Shown here: positions 33,940 through 41,570 of the stretch, piece after piece
How the letters are laid out: every line of letters starts with the position of its first letter
How positions within the stretch are numbered: the stretch's first letter is position 1
DNA from: Geomonas paludis
Lineage (GTDB): Bacteria; Desulfobacterota; Desulfuromonadia; Geobacterales; Geobacteraceae
DNA: 64,000 nt
Assembly (NCBI RefSeq): GCF_014193585.1
Contig: NZ_BLXY01000002.1
Location: 930,001-994,000 of the forward strand
Direction: 5' to 3'
The notes under the pieces: model-generated
What the model was told of the DNA's origin: nothing
Seen by the model: only the letters and a program-made list of their open reading frames with translations
Database searches by the model: none
Program-made: the position numbers and the translations under genes

Positions 33940-36933
33940 TTATCTGATCGTGGCCAAGGTGAAATCGGCAATGAACCCCGGCTTCATGACATCGGGCTCC
34001 TGCCGGTTATTGGTCAGTCTCTTGACCCGGCGATTCACGTACAAGTTAAGGTTGGCCACCGTGACCACCCCCTCATTGTTCACATCGGCCTTGCCGCTCA
34101 ACCCTTCCAGTAGCGCCTTGGTAAAGGCGCCATTGTTCCAGGCCTCGTCTTCGTAGGAAAACTGGGAACCCGAGGATGAGGCGAACACCACGACCCCCCT
34201 CTCGGCCGAACCGAGTTCATTGCCGACCCTGGTCATATCCCATCCGGTCCTGATGCCACCGGCAAGGCTGCCGCTGTGGCAGGTATCGAGGAAGATCACT
34301 GCCTTCCCCTTCAGGATGCTCAAGGTGTTCCTGATGTCCGAAAAGACCAGCCCGGTGTAGTCAAGCTCGTCCAGGTCCGTATCCGCAGGCAGGAAGTAGT
34401 AGAAGCCGGCCGCATCGTTCACCCCGTGACCCGCCAGAAAGATCATTCCCACATCGTTGGCGGTGACCTCCTTCTTCAACCAGGCCAGCCCGCTGATGAT
34501 CTCCCGCTTGGTCCCGTTCGGGAGCATCTTGACCTGCACCTCGCGGTACAACCTCCCTGCCTGCGTCTTCTGCGCCGCGGCAAAATCCTCCGCATCCTTG
34601 GCGGCAAACCGCAGGTTGAGCCCCTTGTCGCGATAGTCGCTGACCCCGACCGCCAGGAGAAAGAGCCGGGACTGTGGCTGACGTTTGGCCGCCGGTTCGC
34701 CCTTCAGAGCGATGACCGCCCGAGGCACAGGTTCCGATTCCTTTCCCCGCCAGTTCACCCGCACAGACCCCGGTACCGATGGCGCATGGCGATTTTCGGC
34801 AATGATGCTGACCACGCAGTCGCGGCTGGGGATAGCGATGGTCACGGTCTGTTCCGCTTCGCCGGCGGCAGCGGGGAACACGGTGACCGGCCTGCCGTCC
34901 ACCATGACCCGGATGCTGGTGGCCGGTGCGTCGGTCGGGGCGCGGACGGTGTAATGGATGGCCAGCGTACTTTCGACGGCAATGACGTTGTCGTCAGGGG
35001 CGGTGATCGCCACCACCGGCGGCAGGAACCGGGAGATGGCAGCCTCCTTCCGTGCCCCTCCGCGGGCCGCATCGGCCAGGCGCACCGCCTCGTCTTCGTC
35101 GCCCGTCCCTACGATCCTGGCGATGATATCGGGACGGTACCGGGTCTCCCTGAAGCGCGAAGCCGGATAAAAGTCGGCCGCTGCATCCTTGCCCCTGTTC
35201 AGATGCCAGCCAATCAGTTCTTCCCCCCCCAGAGAGGCGTCGTAGTACCCTGAGGCGGTCCAGAGGATCCAGCGTTTCCTGTCGGCGTGGGGGAAAAAGG
35301 CCAGCAGCTCCTTGCCGTCGCGGTAGCGATACCAGCGGATGGTGCCGTCGCCGCAGGCGACCACGGCCAGATTTCCCTTCCGGTCAATATTGACGGCCCA
35401 GGCATCGCCGGGAACGGGGACACTCCACTGTTCACCCCCGCGTTTATCGAATCGGCGCAGTGCCCAACTGGTACCGAGCAGGAACGACTCCCGGTCCGGG
35501 GCAATGGCCAGGGACCGGGAGAGCTCGAATTGGTCCAGCGGGAGCGGCGAGCCGGAAAGGGCGGGTTCCGGGGTGTTCTTCCAGCGAGTGATCGGTAGGG
35601 AAGAGGTGTCCGGCGGGGTGAGCCCGCTCCGGGCGGAGTCGAGGCTCAGAGAACGGTCCGCGAGGGAGAAGGTCCCCCGTTCCGTGCCGTATTCCTTATA
35701 GCCGAACTGAATGGTACCCCCGTCTTCCGAGAGGAGCAGATCCCTCGACGTCCCCCGGAAGTCCGCCAGTTCCGGCAGAATCAGCAGTCGCCGGACGCCA
35801 TCCGCCCCCAACACACCAATGGTAGGATCGGCGGCGCCATAGGCGAGTCCTCCGTCGGGCAGGGGCGCCAGAGCCGTAATCACGTTGGAGACGCCGGACT
35901 CCCGATCACGGTATGCCCCCTTTCCGCCTCCTGGCCAGCTGCGGATACAGACACTGCCATCAACAAGCAGCCTCCCCCCGCCGTATAGGGTGCGTCCGTC
36001 TGCTGACCAGGCAACCGAAGCAAAAGCGCCGTTCGCCCCTCCGGTATCCGCAGCGTTGACCAGCCCCAGGTCCGACGATGCGAGGACACTGACAGCGGCG
36101 GTGTCATCGAAACAGACCGCAATTTGGGCCCCATCGGGGGAAAACCGGACCGAAAAGGGTCGCTCCCCCCCCGGCACCTTCCTGATAATCATCGGAGTCG
36201 CGGCAACCGCCCCCCCTTCACCTTTGCCCCAGGACGTGGTGTCATACACCCGCACCATGCCATCGTAACAGGCAGTCACCAGCCGGTTCCCGTCTGGAGA
36301 GAAGTGAGCGCCGTATGCAGGTCTGTCGTAGGCGACATCCCTGGCTGTCAGGCGTAGCCCCACGGAAGAGGCTCGCCCCCCATCACCGGCAGGAGACACG
36401 GTAAAAATGCGGACGCCGCCATCACCCAGTGTCGCCGCAAGAAAACGGCCATCGGGTGAAAAGGCCAGTTGCAGGATCACGTTGCCCAGCCCCCCGGCTC
36501 TTCCCACCAGGCGACCGTCGGTGCGGGAGAAAAGGTAGACGGTATGGCCGGTAGTGCTGCCAGCTTCCGTCCATCCCCCAGCGGCCACCAAGGCGCCATC
36601 GGGGGTGATGGCAACGCTGTACAGCTTCCCTTCTTTTCCCGGAGCGATGGGGGGGCGAAGGATGCGGGCCGGTTGCAGTTGCGGTCCGGGCGATCCGCCG
36701 GACTCTTTGCCGATGCTGGCCAGATCCCAGACCCGCACGGTCTTGTCGTTGGACGCCGATACAAGCCAGCGGCCTCCCTTGTCCACGTCGATCCGGTTGA
36801 TCATCTCCATATGCATCCCGGTTTCGACACGCAGCATCGGTTCGGTGGTCGGAACAGGCGCGGCTCGTCCCGCCAGGGGGCAACTGCAGACCAGCAGGAG
36901 CATGGTGATCAGGGAGACAGCAAAACGCTTCAT
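33940..36933 (-). CDS. Exported WD40-repeat protein with C-terminal caspase-like (C14) peptidase domain
   Basis: ATG 36933 with AAAGGATGTTCC upstream gives 997 residues. A signal peptide is at about 1-25. WD40-type beta-propeller repeats (about 30-460, e.g. DKGGRWLVSASNDKTVRVWD and FSPDGNRLVTACYDGMVRVYD) are followed by a linker with a beta-sandwich-like part (about 640-720). A caspase/metacaspase-type domain follows (about 745-990) with LFLLAVGVSDYRD, the catalytic His in LAGHGV and Cys in DTCHSG. Such proteins cleave substrates after activation. In bacteria they are linked to programmed death or stress but are mostly uncharacterised. It is monocistronic and adjoins an integron cassette array, though it carries no matching attC of its own. 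Confidence 0.9.
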   Translation of the reverse strand: MKRFAVSLITMLLLVCSCPLAGRAAPVPTTEPMLRVETGMHMEMINRIDVDKGGRWLVSASNDKTVRVWDLASIGKESGGSPGPQLQPARILRPPIAPGKEGKLYSVAITPDGALVAAGGWTEAGSTTGHTVYLFSRTDGRLVGRAGGLGNVILQLAFSPDGRFLAATLGDGGVRIFTVSPAGDGGRASSVGLRLTARDVAYDRPAYGAHFSPDGNRLVTACYDGMVRVYDTTSWGKGEGGAVAATPMIIRKVPGGERPFSVRFSPDGAQIAVCFDDTAAVSVLASSDLGLVNAADTGGANGAFASVAWSADGRTLYGGGRLLVDGSVCIRSWPGGGKGAYRDRESGVSNVITALAPLPDGGLAYGAADPTIGVLGADGVRRLLILPELADFRGTSRDLLLSEDGGTIQFGYKEYGTERGTFSLADRSLSLDSARSGLTPPDTSSLPITRWKNTPEPALSGSPLPLDQFELSRSLAIAPDRESFLLGTSWALRRFDKRGGEQWSVPVPGDAWAVNIDRKGNLAVVACGDGTIRWYRYRDGKELLAFFPHADRKRWILWTASGYYDASLGGEELIGWHLNRGKDAAADFYPASRFRETRYRPDIIARIVGTGDEDEAVRLADAARGGARKEAAISRFLPPVVAITAPDDNVIAVESTLAIHYTVRAPTDAPATSIRVMVDGRPVTVFPAAAGEAEQTVTIAIPSRDCVVSIIAENRHAPSVPGSVRVNWRGKESEPVPRAVIALKGEPAAKRQPQSRLFLLAVGVSDYRDKGLNLRFAAKDAEDFAAAQKTQAGRLYREVQVKMLPNGTKREIISGLAWLKKEVTANDVGMIFLAGHGVNDAAGFYYFLPADTDLDELDYTGLVFSDIRNTLSILKGKAVIFLDTCHSGSLAGGIRTGWDMTRVGNELGSAERGVVVFASSSGSQFSYEDEAWNNGAFTKALLEGLSGKADVNNEGVVTVANLNLYVNRRVKRLTNNRQEPDVMKPGFIADFTLATIR

Positions 36934-37015
36934 GGAACATCCTTTGGGGTTATGTAGAATCGACATGATGATTTGCAATTGTTCCCCATATGGTGAGGAT
37001 TACGTTTTGAGAGGC

Positions 37016-37067
37016 ATAAAACGGGCGGCGGGGCATCAGCGGATACCGCTGTCGCCGCTGGTTGGCA
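37016..37067 (-). other. Integron attC site, 3' of the metallophosphoesterase cassette
   Basis: On the minus strand it begins with TGCCAAC directly at the gene's stop, followed by stems GCGGCG/CGCCGC and CAGCGG/CCGCTG. It ends with a poor right core (GTTTTAT). It would be the last attC of the array. The left core matches the cassette's own front (GTTGGCC) at 6 of 7 positions. Confidence 0.55.
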
Positions 37068-37940
37068 TCAGGTTAGTGTCAATACTGTTGCTTCAGGCAT
37101 GCAGTTCAGCCTGACCGGCGCAAGTAGACATCCCACGCCCCGGGAAACGTAAGTCTGTCGTTCTTCGTCTCGAACCAGACCTTGACGATATTTCTGTCCG
37201 AATTTCGAAGGGATGACAGGCTGACCAATAAACGGTACTACAACTTGACCGCCATGGGTATGACCTGACAACACTAAATCAATGCGCTCTTTTGAAAGAG
37301 AAATGTCATCGTTGATATCTGGGTTGTGGCTTAGAAGAATCTTGATCGAATCTCTGTTTATTCCCTCGCATGCTGCCGAAAGGGAGCAGCTTGATTCCCA
37401 ATAATCGTCGACACCGAGAAGGTGAAAGGACGCTCCTGACTTTTTAAGCTCGACATTGGTGTTCCTAAGCCAGGTCACGCCAACTCGCTTGCTGAGCGTG
37501 TCACAAATCGCCTTAACCGACGCCGACCCGCTCCAGAAGTCGTGATTTCCTAAAACTCCATAAATCCCCATAGGCGCTTTCAACTGTGAGAGGGCGATTG
37601 CGCAGCGTTCTAAATATTGGAGTTTAAACTCTCCGATGGAACCTGAAAGGAATTTGGTGGAACCGGAGATGAAATCGCCGGTGAGGACAATAATGTCAGG
37701 GCGTTCCGACATCACTAAGTCGGCAGCGGCCTTTATCAAATCTTTAGATACGATGAATGATGAATGAAAGTCTGTCAGGAGGCCAATCTTCATTCCTTGA
37801 AGCGGAGCTGGCAGCTGCTTGATTCTTACCGGAACCCGGACAAGTTCAACCTGTGCACCGGTCGAATTGAAATAGCCCTTTCCAAGCGTTGCGACAATTA
37901 GGCCTCGAAATGAATATTTTAGAAAGTCACGTCGGTTCAA
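37068..37940 (-). CDS. Tat-exported metallophosphoesterase (integron cassette gene)
   Basis: TTG 37940 was chosen because GGAAAGAG lies ahead and it starts exactly at a Tat signal (LNRRDFLKYSFRGLIVATLG); 290 residues. All calcineurin-like motifs are present: TDFHSS, LTGDFISG, GNHDFW, LLSHNPD and SGHTHGGQV. It resembles the YaeI/YkuE-type phosphodiesterases, which act on lipids or small phosphoesters outside the cytoplasm. The gene sits between attC sites (37016-37067 and 37960-38062) and is AT-richer than the genome. It is therefore probably a mobile cassette gene. Confidence 0.88.
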   Translation of the reverse strand: MNRRDFLKYSFRGLIVATLGKGYFNSTGAQVELVRVPVRIKQLPAPLQGMKIGLLTDFHSSFIVSKDLIKAAADLVMSERPDIIVLTGDFISGSTKFLSGSIGEFKLQYLERCAIALSQLKAPMGIYGVLGNHDFWSGSASVKAICDTLSKRVGVTWLRNTNVELKKSGASFHLLGVDDYWESSCSLSAACEGINRDSIKILLSHNPDINDDISLSKERIDLVLSGHTHGGQVVVPFIGQPVIPSKFGQKYRQGLVRDEERQTYVSRGVGCLLAPVRLNCMPEATVLTLT

Positions 37941-37959
37941 ATTATTCTCTTTCCTTTTC

Positions 37960-38062
37960 GGCCAACGGCTCGGCCTTGACCGGTGGAGCACCAGGCTCCT
38001 TTCAGCTTTCCGCAAACTCTCAGGGATTGCGAAGTCCTGGTCTACGCGCTTGATTGGGACAC
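37960..38062 (-). other. Probable attC site between YCII and metallophosphoesterase cassettes
   Basis: The right core GTTGGCC (37966-37960) and the preceding GGTCAAGGCCGAGCC segment are clear and match the site at 39015-39086. The inner hairpin GGAGCC/GGTGCTCC is present. The left core is degenerate (CCCAAT rather than CCCAAC), so the outer limit is uncertain. Confidence 0.5.
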
Positions 38063-38121
38063 CTTCTTCTAGTTATCAATTTATCAATGCCAGGTTCGGC
38101 AGTTTCCTGGTTGTCCCGACC

Positions 38122-38463
38122 TCATGACTCTGGATCAAACCCGAATACTCGAAGCTCCTGATCACAGCGACACGCTCTCGCGATACGTGCGGCCCATGCG
38201 ATGGCCTCCCTTCTTGAAGGCAGCTCAAGTACAGTGAAACCACCATTGAGCTGAGGCGCCCATGGGTAGCCTCCCTCAGCGACTGAACCATTGGCCGAAA
38301 CAAGAACGGGCGGTACTGTTTCATCAATACCACCGCCGAAAACGTAGACGCCCGCCTCCTTCGCCTCGCGCATTACGGCATGAGCATCTCGACCAACCGC
38401 CTCCCGCTCACTGTCGGGTACATTCATTGCGACACTGGGAAATGAAATTAGATATTTTGCCAT
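38122..38463 (-). CDS. YCII-related family protein (integron cassette gene)
   Basis: A 113-residue protein similar to DGPF/YCII-type small proteins: LISFPSVAMNV, DAHAVMREAKEAGVYVFGGGI, and GFTVLELPSRREAIAWAARIARAC. The fold is a ferredoxin-like barrel related to dehydrochlorinase, with no known activity for this branch. It is bounded by attC sites and oriented like the other cassettes, which suggests expression from a shared upstream promoter. Confidence 0.75.
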   Translation of the reverse strand: MAKYLISFPSVAMNVPDSEREAVGRDAHAVMREAKEAGVYVFGGGIDETVPPVLVSANGSVAEGGYPWAPQLNGGFTVLELPSRREAIAWAARIARACRCDQELRVFGFDPES

Positions 38464-38503
38464 GATCTTCTTTGTTCAAGAACGGTTAGTTGATACAGGT
38501 CAT

Positions 38504-38563
38504 GCCCAACGGCTCGCCGCTGAGCCGTGAGCGTCAGCAGTCGGCTCCAGTGGCGTGTTGGCG
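38504..38563 (-). other. Integron attC site
   Basis: 60-bp imperfect palindrome. The left core CGCCAAC (38563-38557) starts one base past the DUF4826 stop, the right core is GTTGGGC (38510-38504), and the stems are GCCACTGGAGCCG against CGGCTCAGCGGC. The left core is the exact complement of the front of the same cassette (GTTGGCG at 39021-39015), as expected for a cassette that was once circular. Confidence 0.85.
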
Positions 38564-38564
38564 G

Positions 38565-39002
38565 TCACTCCTCCCAGACAGATTCATCCTCTGCAAACTG
38601 CGCGAGAAGTTCTGAACGCCTTTTCAGAAGATCTCCCAGCATTGGCCAGTCTTTTGGAGTACCGATCTTAATGGCTGGGTGAGATTCGCCTCGCAACAGG
38701 TACCCTGAAACTTCTCCCCATACTTCTGCAAACCTTCGCATCGCTTCTCTTGGATGCTTTACCATCTCAGCTGAAATATAGTCTGTCGGCAAGTCTCCGG
38801 TGATGGCCCACCACCCAACCCAACCTGGGCTTTTCTTGCTTTCTATTGCCCAGATCGCAACGTATGGCGGAACATGCCATGCTGGCCACTCTCCAATCTC
38901 TCCGTGGTCAACGTTTTGCTCTTTCAGGTACTCCTCAACCCGGGAACGTTGCTCTGCACACCACCGTTCCTCAATCTCTGGATTTTCATAATCTTCAGTC
39001 AT
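38565..39002 (-). CDS. DUF4826 family protein (integron cassette gene)
   Basis: ATG 39002 with AGAAGGAAAATC upstream gives 145 residues. It is a small soluble protein with several Trp in WPAWHVPPYVAIWAIES and GWVGWWAITGDLPTDYI, the signature of DUF4826. Function unknown. It lies between attC sites with perfectly complementary cassette ends. Codon use is more AT-rich than in neighbouring core genes. Confidence 0.82.
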   Translation of the reverse strand: MTEDYENPEIEERWCAEQRSRVEEYLKEQNVDHGEIGEWPAWHVPPYVAIWAIESKKSPGWVGWWAITGDLPTDYISAEMVKHPREAMRRFAEVWGEVSGYLLRGESHPAIKIGTPKDWPMLGDLLKRRSELLAQFAEDESVWEE

Positions 39003-39014
39003 GATTTTCCTTCT

Positions 39015-39086
39015 CGCCAACGTGGCCGGCCTTGACCCGCCCGCCCGGCCTTCTCGGGCGGTCGGCGTCTAAGGACGTGGTTAGAT
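39015..39086 (-). other. Integron attC site
   Basis: Left core ATCTAAC (39086-39080), right core GTTGGCG (39021-39015), long inner stem CGCCCG/CGGGCG with flanking GTCAAGG. The left core is the exact complement of the front of the Imm63-like cassette (GTTAGAT at 39546-39540). Confidence 0.8.
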
Positions 39087-39530
39087 TCCTTTGTCTCGCC
39101 TCATTCGATTAACAGCCTTCGTTGGTTCATCATCGTATGGTGCGCGTCGCAAGACTTCGGCAATCTCCTCCCTCAAACGAGCAGCCATTTTTGAACTGAT
39201 CCTTGTCATCAATTCAATCTGCTTCGGAAAAGCGATTCTCCGGCAGTCTTGATCTTCGATTCGACTTTTTAACTCGTACGCGAAAGCTAAGTTATGTGTT
39301 GCGTCTTCGAAGATCCAGTACAGCAACTCGTCGTAGTCATTGGTTGTTTTTCTCTCAAGCTCTTGGCCTCGCTCCACAACTACATAGTGGTATCCAAGCT
39401 CGTTCACTTCAATGTGCGGGTACCCGAAGTCTCTCGTTCTGCCATATGTCGGCAGATCATTTGTCGAAGCGCCAATTAGTTTGGCTAGAAGTGTCACTTC
39501 AGCCTTTATTTCATTTAGTTTTTTCATCAT
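39081..39530 (-). CDS. Immunity protein 63 (Imm63)-like protein (integron cassette gene)
   Basis: A 149-residue protein with DFGYPHIEVNELGYHYVVVE and ELLYWIFEDATHNLAFAYEL, similar to what I recall of the Imm63 family. Imm proteins neutralise polymorphic toxins. No partner toxin is nearby, so it would be an orphan immunity cassette. The gene overlaps the left core of its attC by 6 bp and follows an attC directly upstream. ATG 39530 has GGAAGAAC upstream; the next Met is an alternative. Confidence 0.65.
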   Translation of the reverse strand: MMKKLNEIKAEVTLLAKLIGASTNDLPTYGRTRDFGYPHIEVNELGYHYVVVERGQELERKTTNDYDELLYWIFEDATHNLAFAYELKSRIEDQDCRRIAFPKQIELMTRISSKMAARLREEIAEVLRRAPYDDEPTKAVNRMRRDKGI

Positions 39531-39539
39531 TGTTCTTCC

Positions 39540-39601
39540 ATCTAACGGTGTGGCCGCTGAGCCGCGAGCGTCAGCGAGACGGCTCCAGTGGCGTGTTGGA
39601 A
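39540..39601 (-). other. Integron attC site
   Basis: 62-bp site with left core TTCCAAC (39601-39595), right core GTTAGAT (39546-39540) and stems GCCACTGGAGCCG/CGGCTCAGCGGC nearly identical to the site at 38504-38563. The left core exactly complements the front of the membrane-protein cassette (GTTGGAA at 39917-39911). The 3' end of that cassette's gene runs into the site. Confidence 0.85.
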
Positions 39602-39909
39602 CTCCTTCGCATTCTCCAGTATAGGATGGAGAAGATACTGATAGAGTACATCACTAAAGCAACAATAATGAACTTGCCTACGTTGTCGTTATTGAAGCCT
39701 TCCCACCCACTGATCGGCTCCGGAATCACATACTCGTAAAGGTACATAGGCCAGAATGTGAGCATGTTTAATATTTCGTGAATGTTCTTGCTTAATTGCT
39801 TTATTCCGTTTTTTTCTGCGGCTTCACTTGCCAACACCAAGAGGGCCAGTGTGCCTGGTGGAATAATGATCGAAGCCAATATGATTTTTGCTGTTTTCAT
39901 AAATTTCAT
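39571..39909 (-). CDS. Small two-span membrane protein (integron cassette gene)
   Basis: A 112-residue protein of no recognised family. It has hydrophobic segments at about 8-26 (ILASIIIPPGTLALLVLA) and 78-97 (FIIVALVMYSISIFSILYW). Its end NTPLEPSR is encoded by the attC itself, as is common for cassette proteins. ATG 39909 lies at the edge of the preceding attC; ATG 39900 is an alternative. Toward the integrase remnant it is the first surviving cassette. Confidence 0.6.
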   Translation of the reverse strand: MKFMKTAKIILASIIIPPGTLALLVLASEAAEKNGIKQLSKNIHEILNMLTFWPMYLYEYVIPEPISGWEGFNNDNVGKFIIVALVMYSISIFSILYWRMRRSSNTPLEPSR

Positions 39910-39910
39910 G

Positions 39911-39966
39911 TTCCAACGAGTCAGAGTTTATGCGGCGCGCAGCCGCCGCGTAAACTTTTGTTGAAC
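39911..39966 (-). other. Integron attC site, first of the array
   Basis: 56 bp: left core GTTCAAC (39966-39960), stem GTTTACGCGGCG/CGCCGCATAAAC with a GCTGCG loop, and right core GTTGGAA (39917-39911). It is the clearest hairpin of the array. The cassette that supplied its left half is not recognisable, so that cassette has probably been lost or decayed. Confidence 0.85.
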
Positions 39967-40474
39967 GAAGCCGCTGCCTGCTGGCTATCTGGATTTTTAG
40001 CACCGGTTTTCTGTTTTTGGCGTGTGGATAATACGGTCTTTATGAGAGGATTTCAATAGCGATTGTGGCAAAGGGATCGGGATCTCTGCCTTTATTGGAC
40101 CTTCAGGCAATTTCTCCGGCAACTATAAGGACTATTTTTGCCAGTCCGGGCACACCTATAGGGATGCGCCTGGTACTCCACGCGCCGCCCCTTTCGTTTT
40201 ACCAGCTACCTTCACTCGCCCCTTGGTGGGCTCCTCGATCTGGAAATCCAGCCGACAACAACCATCACGCCTGCGCAGCATGGACATGCCGCTGACGAGC
40301 TCTGCGTGCTTACCGGTTCTTCTTCTCTTTCCCTGGGTTGCCTTTGCGCCAACAGCAACTGCAGCCGCTTTAGAGCCCGTCGGTTCGCTGGACTCAACAG
40401 ACCGTAGTAACGAACCTTGTGGAATCGGGAGGGACGCAGACCTGAGTCCCCAGAATTCCCCGATGAACCTTTCT
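39967..40474. other. Gap between the cassette array and the recombinase remnant
   Basis: About 510 bp with no convincing intact gene. In a working integron this interval would hold attI, the cassette promoter and the 5' two thirds of intI. Open frames cross it, but they show no recombinase motifs; a short hydrophobic reading near 40300-40380 has no homologue I know. It looks like decayed or replaced sequence. Confidence 0.4.
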
Positions 40475-40618
40475 GCGACCCACCTGCTGCAAGCGAACTA
40501 CGACATTCGCCTCATCCAGAAACTCCTGGGCCATTCCAGCCTGAAGACGACCATGATCTACACCCACTGCGTCCCCGTCCTGACGCTGCAAGCACCGAAA
40601 AGCCCGTTGGATTTTTGA
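40475..40618 (+). pseudogene. C-terminal remnant of an integron-type tyrosine recombinase (intI pseudogene)
   Basis: About 47 codons read [20 protein letters not shown], then [11 protein letters not shown], ending KSPLDF and a stop. They contain the LLGH box and the catalytic tyrosine in TTMIYTH of XerC/IntI recombinases, and the SPLD ending typical of IntI. The preceding HxLRH box is not recognisable and the rest of the gene is missing. The plus-strand orientation, opposite to the cassettes and beside the first attC, is where intI sits in an integron. A non-integron Xer-like origin cannot be excluded. Confidence 0.7.
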
Positions 40619-40636
40619 TGGCCCGAGCAACAAGGG

Positions 40637-40846
40637 GCGCGTTTTCTGATTTTACGAGCACGTTTCATGATTTTGTGATCACGTTTCACGATTTTCGAGG
40701 GACGTTTTGTGATTTTACGATGGCGTTTCACGATTTTGTCGGGTAGTTTTCCGATTTTGCGATCACGTTTTCTGATTTTAGGGGCACGTTTTGCGATTTC
40801 ATGGGGACGTTTACTGATTTTGACGCGACGTTTCACCATTTTACCG
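40637..40846. repeat. Tandem array of ten 21-bp units
   Basis: Ten adjacent 21-bp units with the core ACGTTTCATGATTTT, diverged at the other positions, and no partial unit lost. Because 21 is a multiple of three, both strands stay open. The minus strand encodes heptads of the type KIVKRDR (from an ATG at 40844), the plus strand TFHDFVI heptads. It starts 19 bp after the recombinase remnant. It may be a minisatellite or the core of a small repetitive protein; no ribosome site decides. Confidence 0.8.
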
Positions 40847-40943
40847 GCTAATGCTCGCAAACCGCACTGCAAGGGGGGGGAGTTTGGGGGCGAGTGCCAC
40901 CACCGAACCCGCGGGTAGTCGATGGTGGCACTGGAGAGGAGAG

Positions 40944-41570
40944 CTAAATCGCCATCATGCTGATGAAGGTGGACCAAGGCCCTGCGTCACGGGCACCAAC
41001 AGCCCTGATCCTGAAGTAGTAGAGCCGGCCGGGCGTGAGACCGGTTATTTCGATTTTGTTGATCTTGCCCGAGGTCGCATGGTGCCTCCAACTCGCCTCC
41101 GCGAGCGGGTCGCCCTCACAGACCCAGATCTCGTAACTCCTGGCACCCTTCACCGCGGACCCGCGGGCGATGATGCTGCGCCCCTCGTACATCATCCTGA
41201 AGTTCCCCGGCACCGAGAGGCCCGCAGCGGAGCCCCGTTTACCGGCATTCTGATGCACCAGACCCAGTTTTTGCGGGATGCTCGGGTCGTGCTTGCCGGT
41301 GAGGGTCGCCATGCCGGTGACGAGGCTCATCTTGGCGATGTGGTCGTTACGGGCCGCCTCCAGTTCCGGCTCCTTGTCATGGGCGCCGTCCACAACCTGG
41401 TGGAAGAGACTGCGGTGCCGGTCACGGGCCTCTTGTAACTTCTCCTGGTTGGGCAAGACATCATAGATGCTTTGCATGATGGAGGGATCCTTGCTCAAGC
41501 TGGTGAGGAGATCGTCGGATGCGCGGATGATTTCGTCGTCCTTCCCCCAGCCGTCACGATTTTTACTCAT
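40944..41570 (-). CDS. Fibronectin type III-like domain protein
   Basis: ATG 41570 with GGAGGTAAAGCC upstream gives 208 residues. The N-terminal half is helical and charged (DDEIIRASDDLLTSLSKDPS). The C-terminal half (about 115-205) is a beta-rich FnIII-like module with ARSYEIWVCEGDP, TGLTPGRLYYFRIRAVGARDAGPWS. No signal peptide is visible, which is unusual for FnIII. Similar proteins occur in Geobacter near repeats. Function unknown. Confidence 0.7.
   Translation of the reverse strand: MSKNRDGWGKDDEIIRASDDLLTSLSKDPSIMQSIYDVLPNQEKLQEARDRHRSLFHQVVDGAHDKEPELEAARNDHIAKMSLVTGMATLTGKHDPSIPQKLGLVHQNAGKRGSAAGLSVPGNFRMMYEGRSIIARGSAVKGARSYEIWVCEGDPLAEASWRHHATSGKINKIEITGLTPGRLYYFRIRAVGARDAGPWSTFISMMAI

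Noticed and set aside
40637-40846. Tandem array considered as a CRISPR
   Set aside because: Units are contiguous and diverged with no spacers between conserved repeats; no cas genes in the window.
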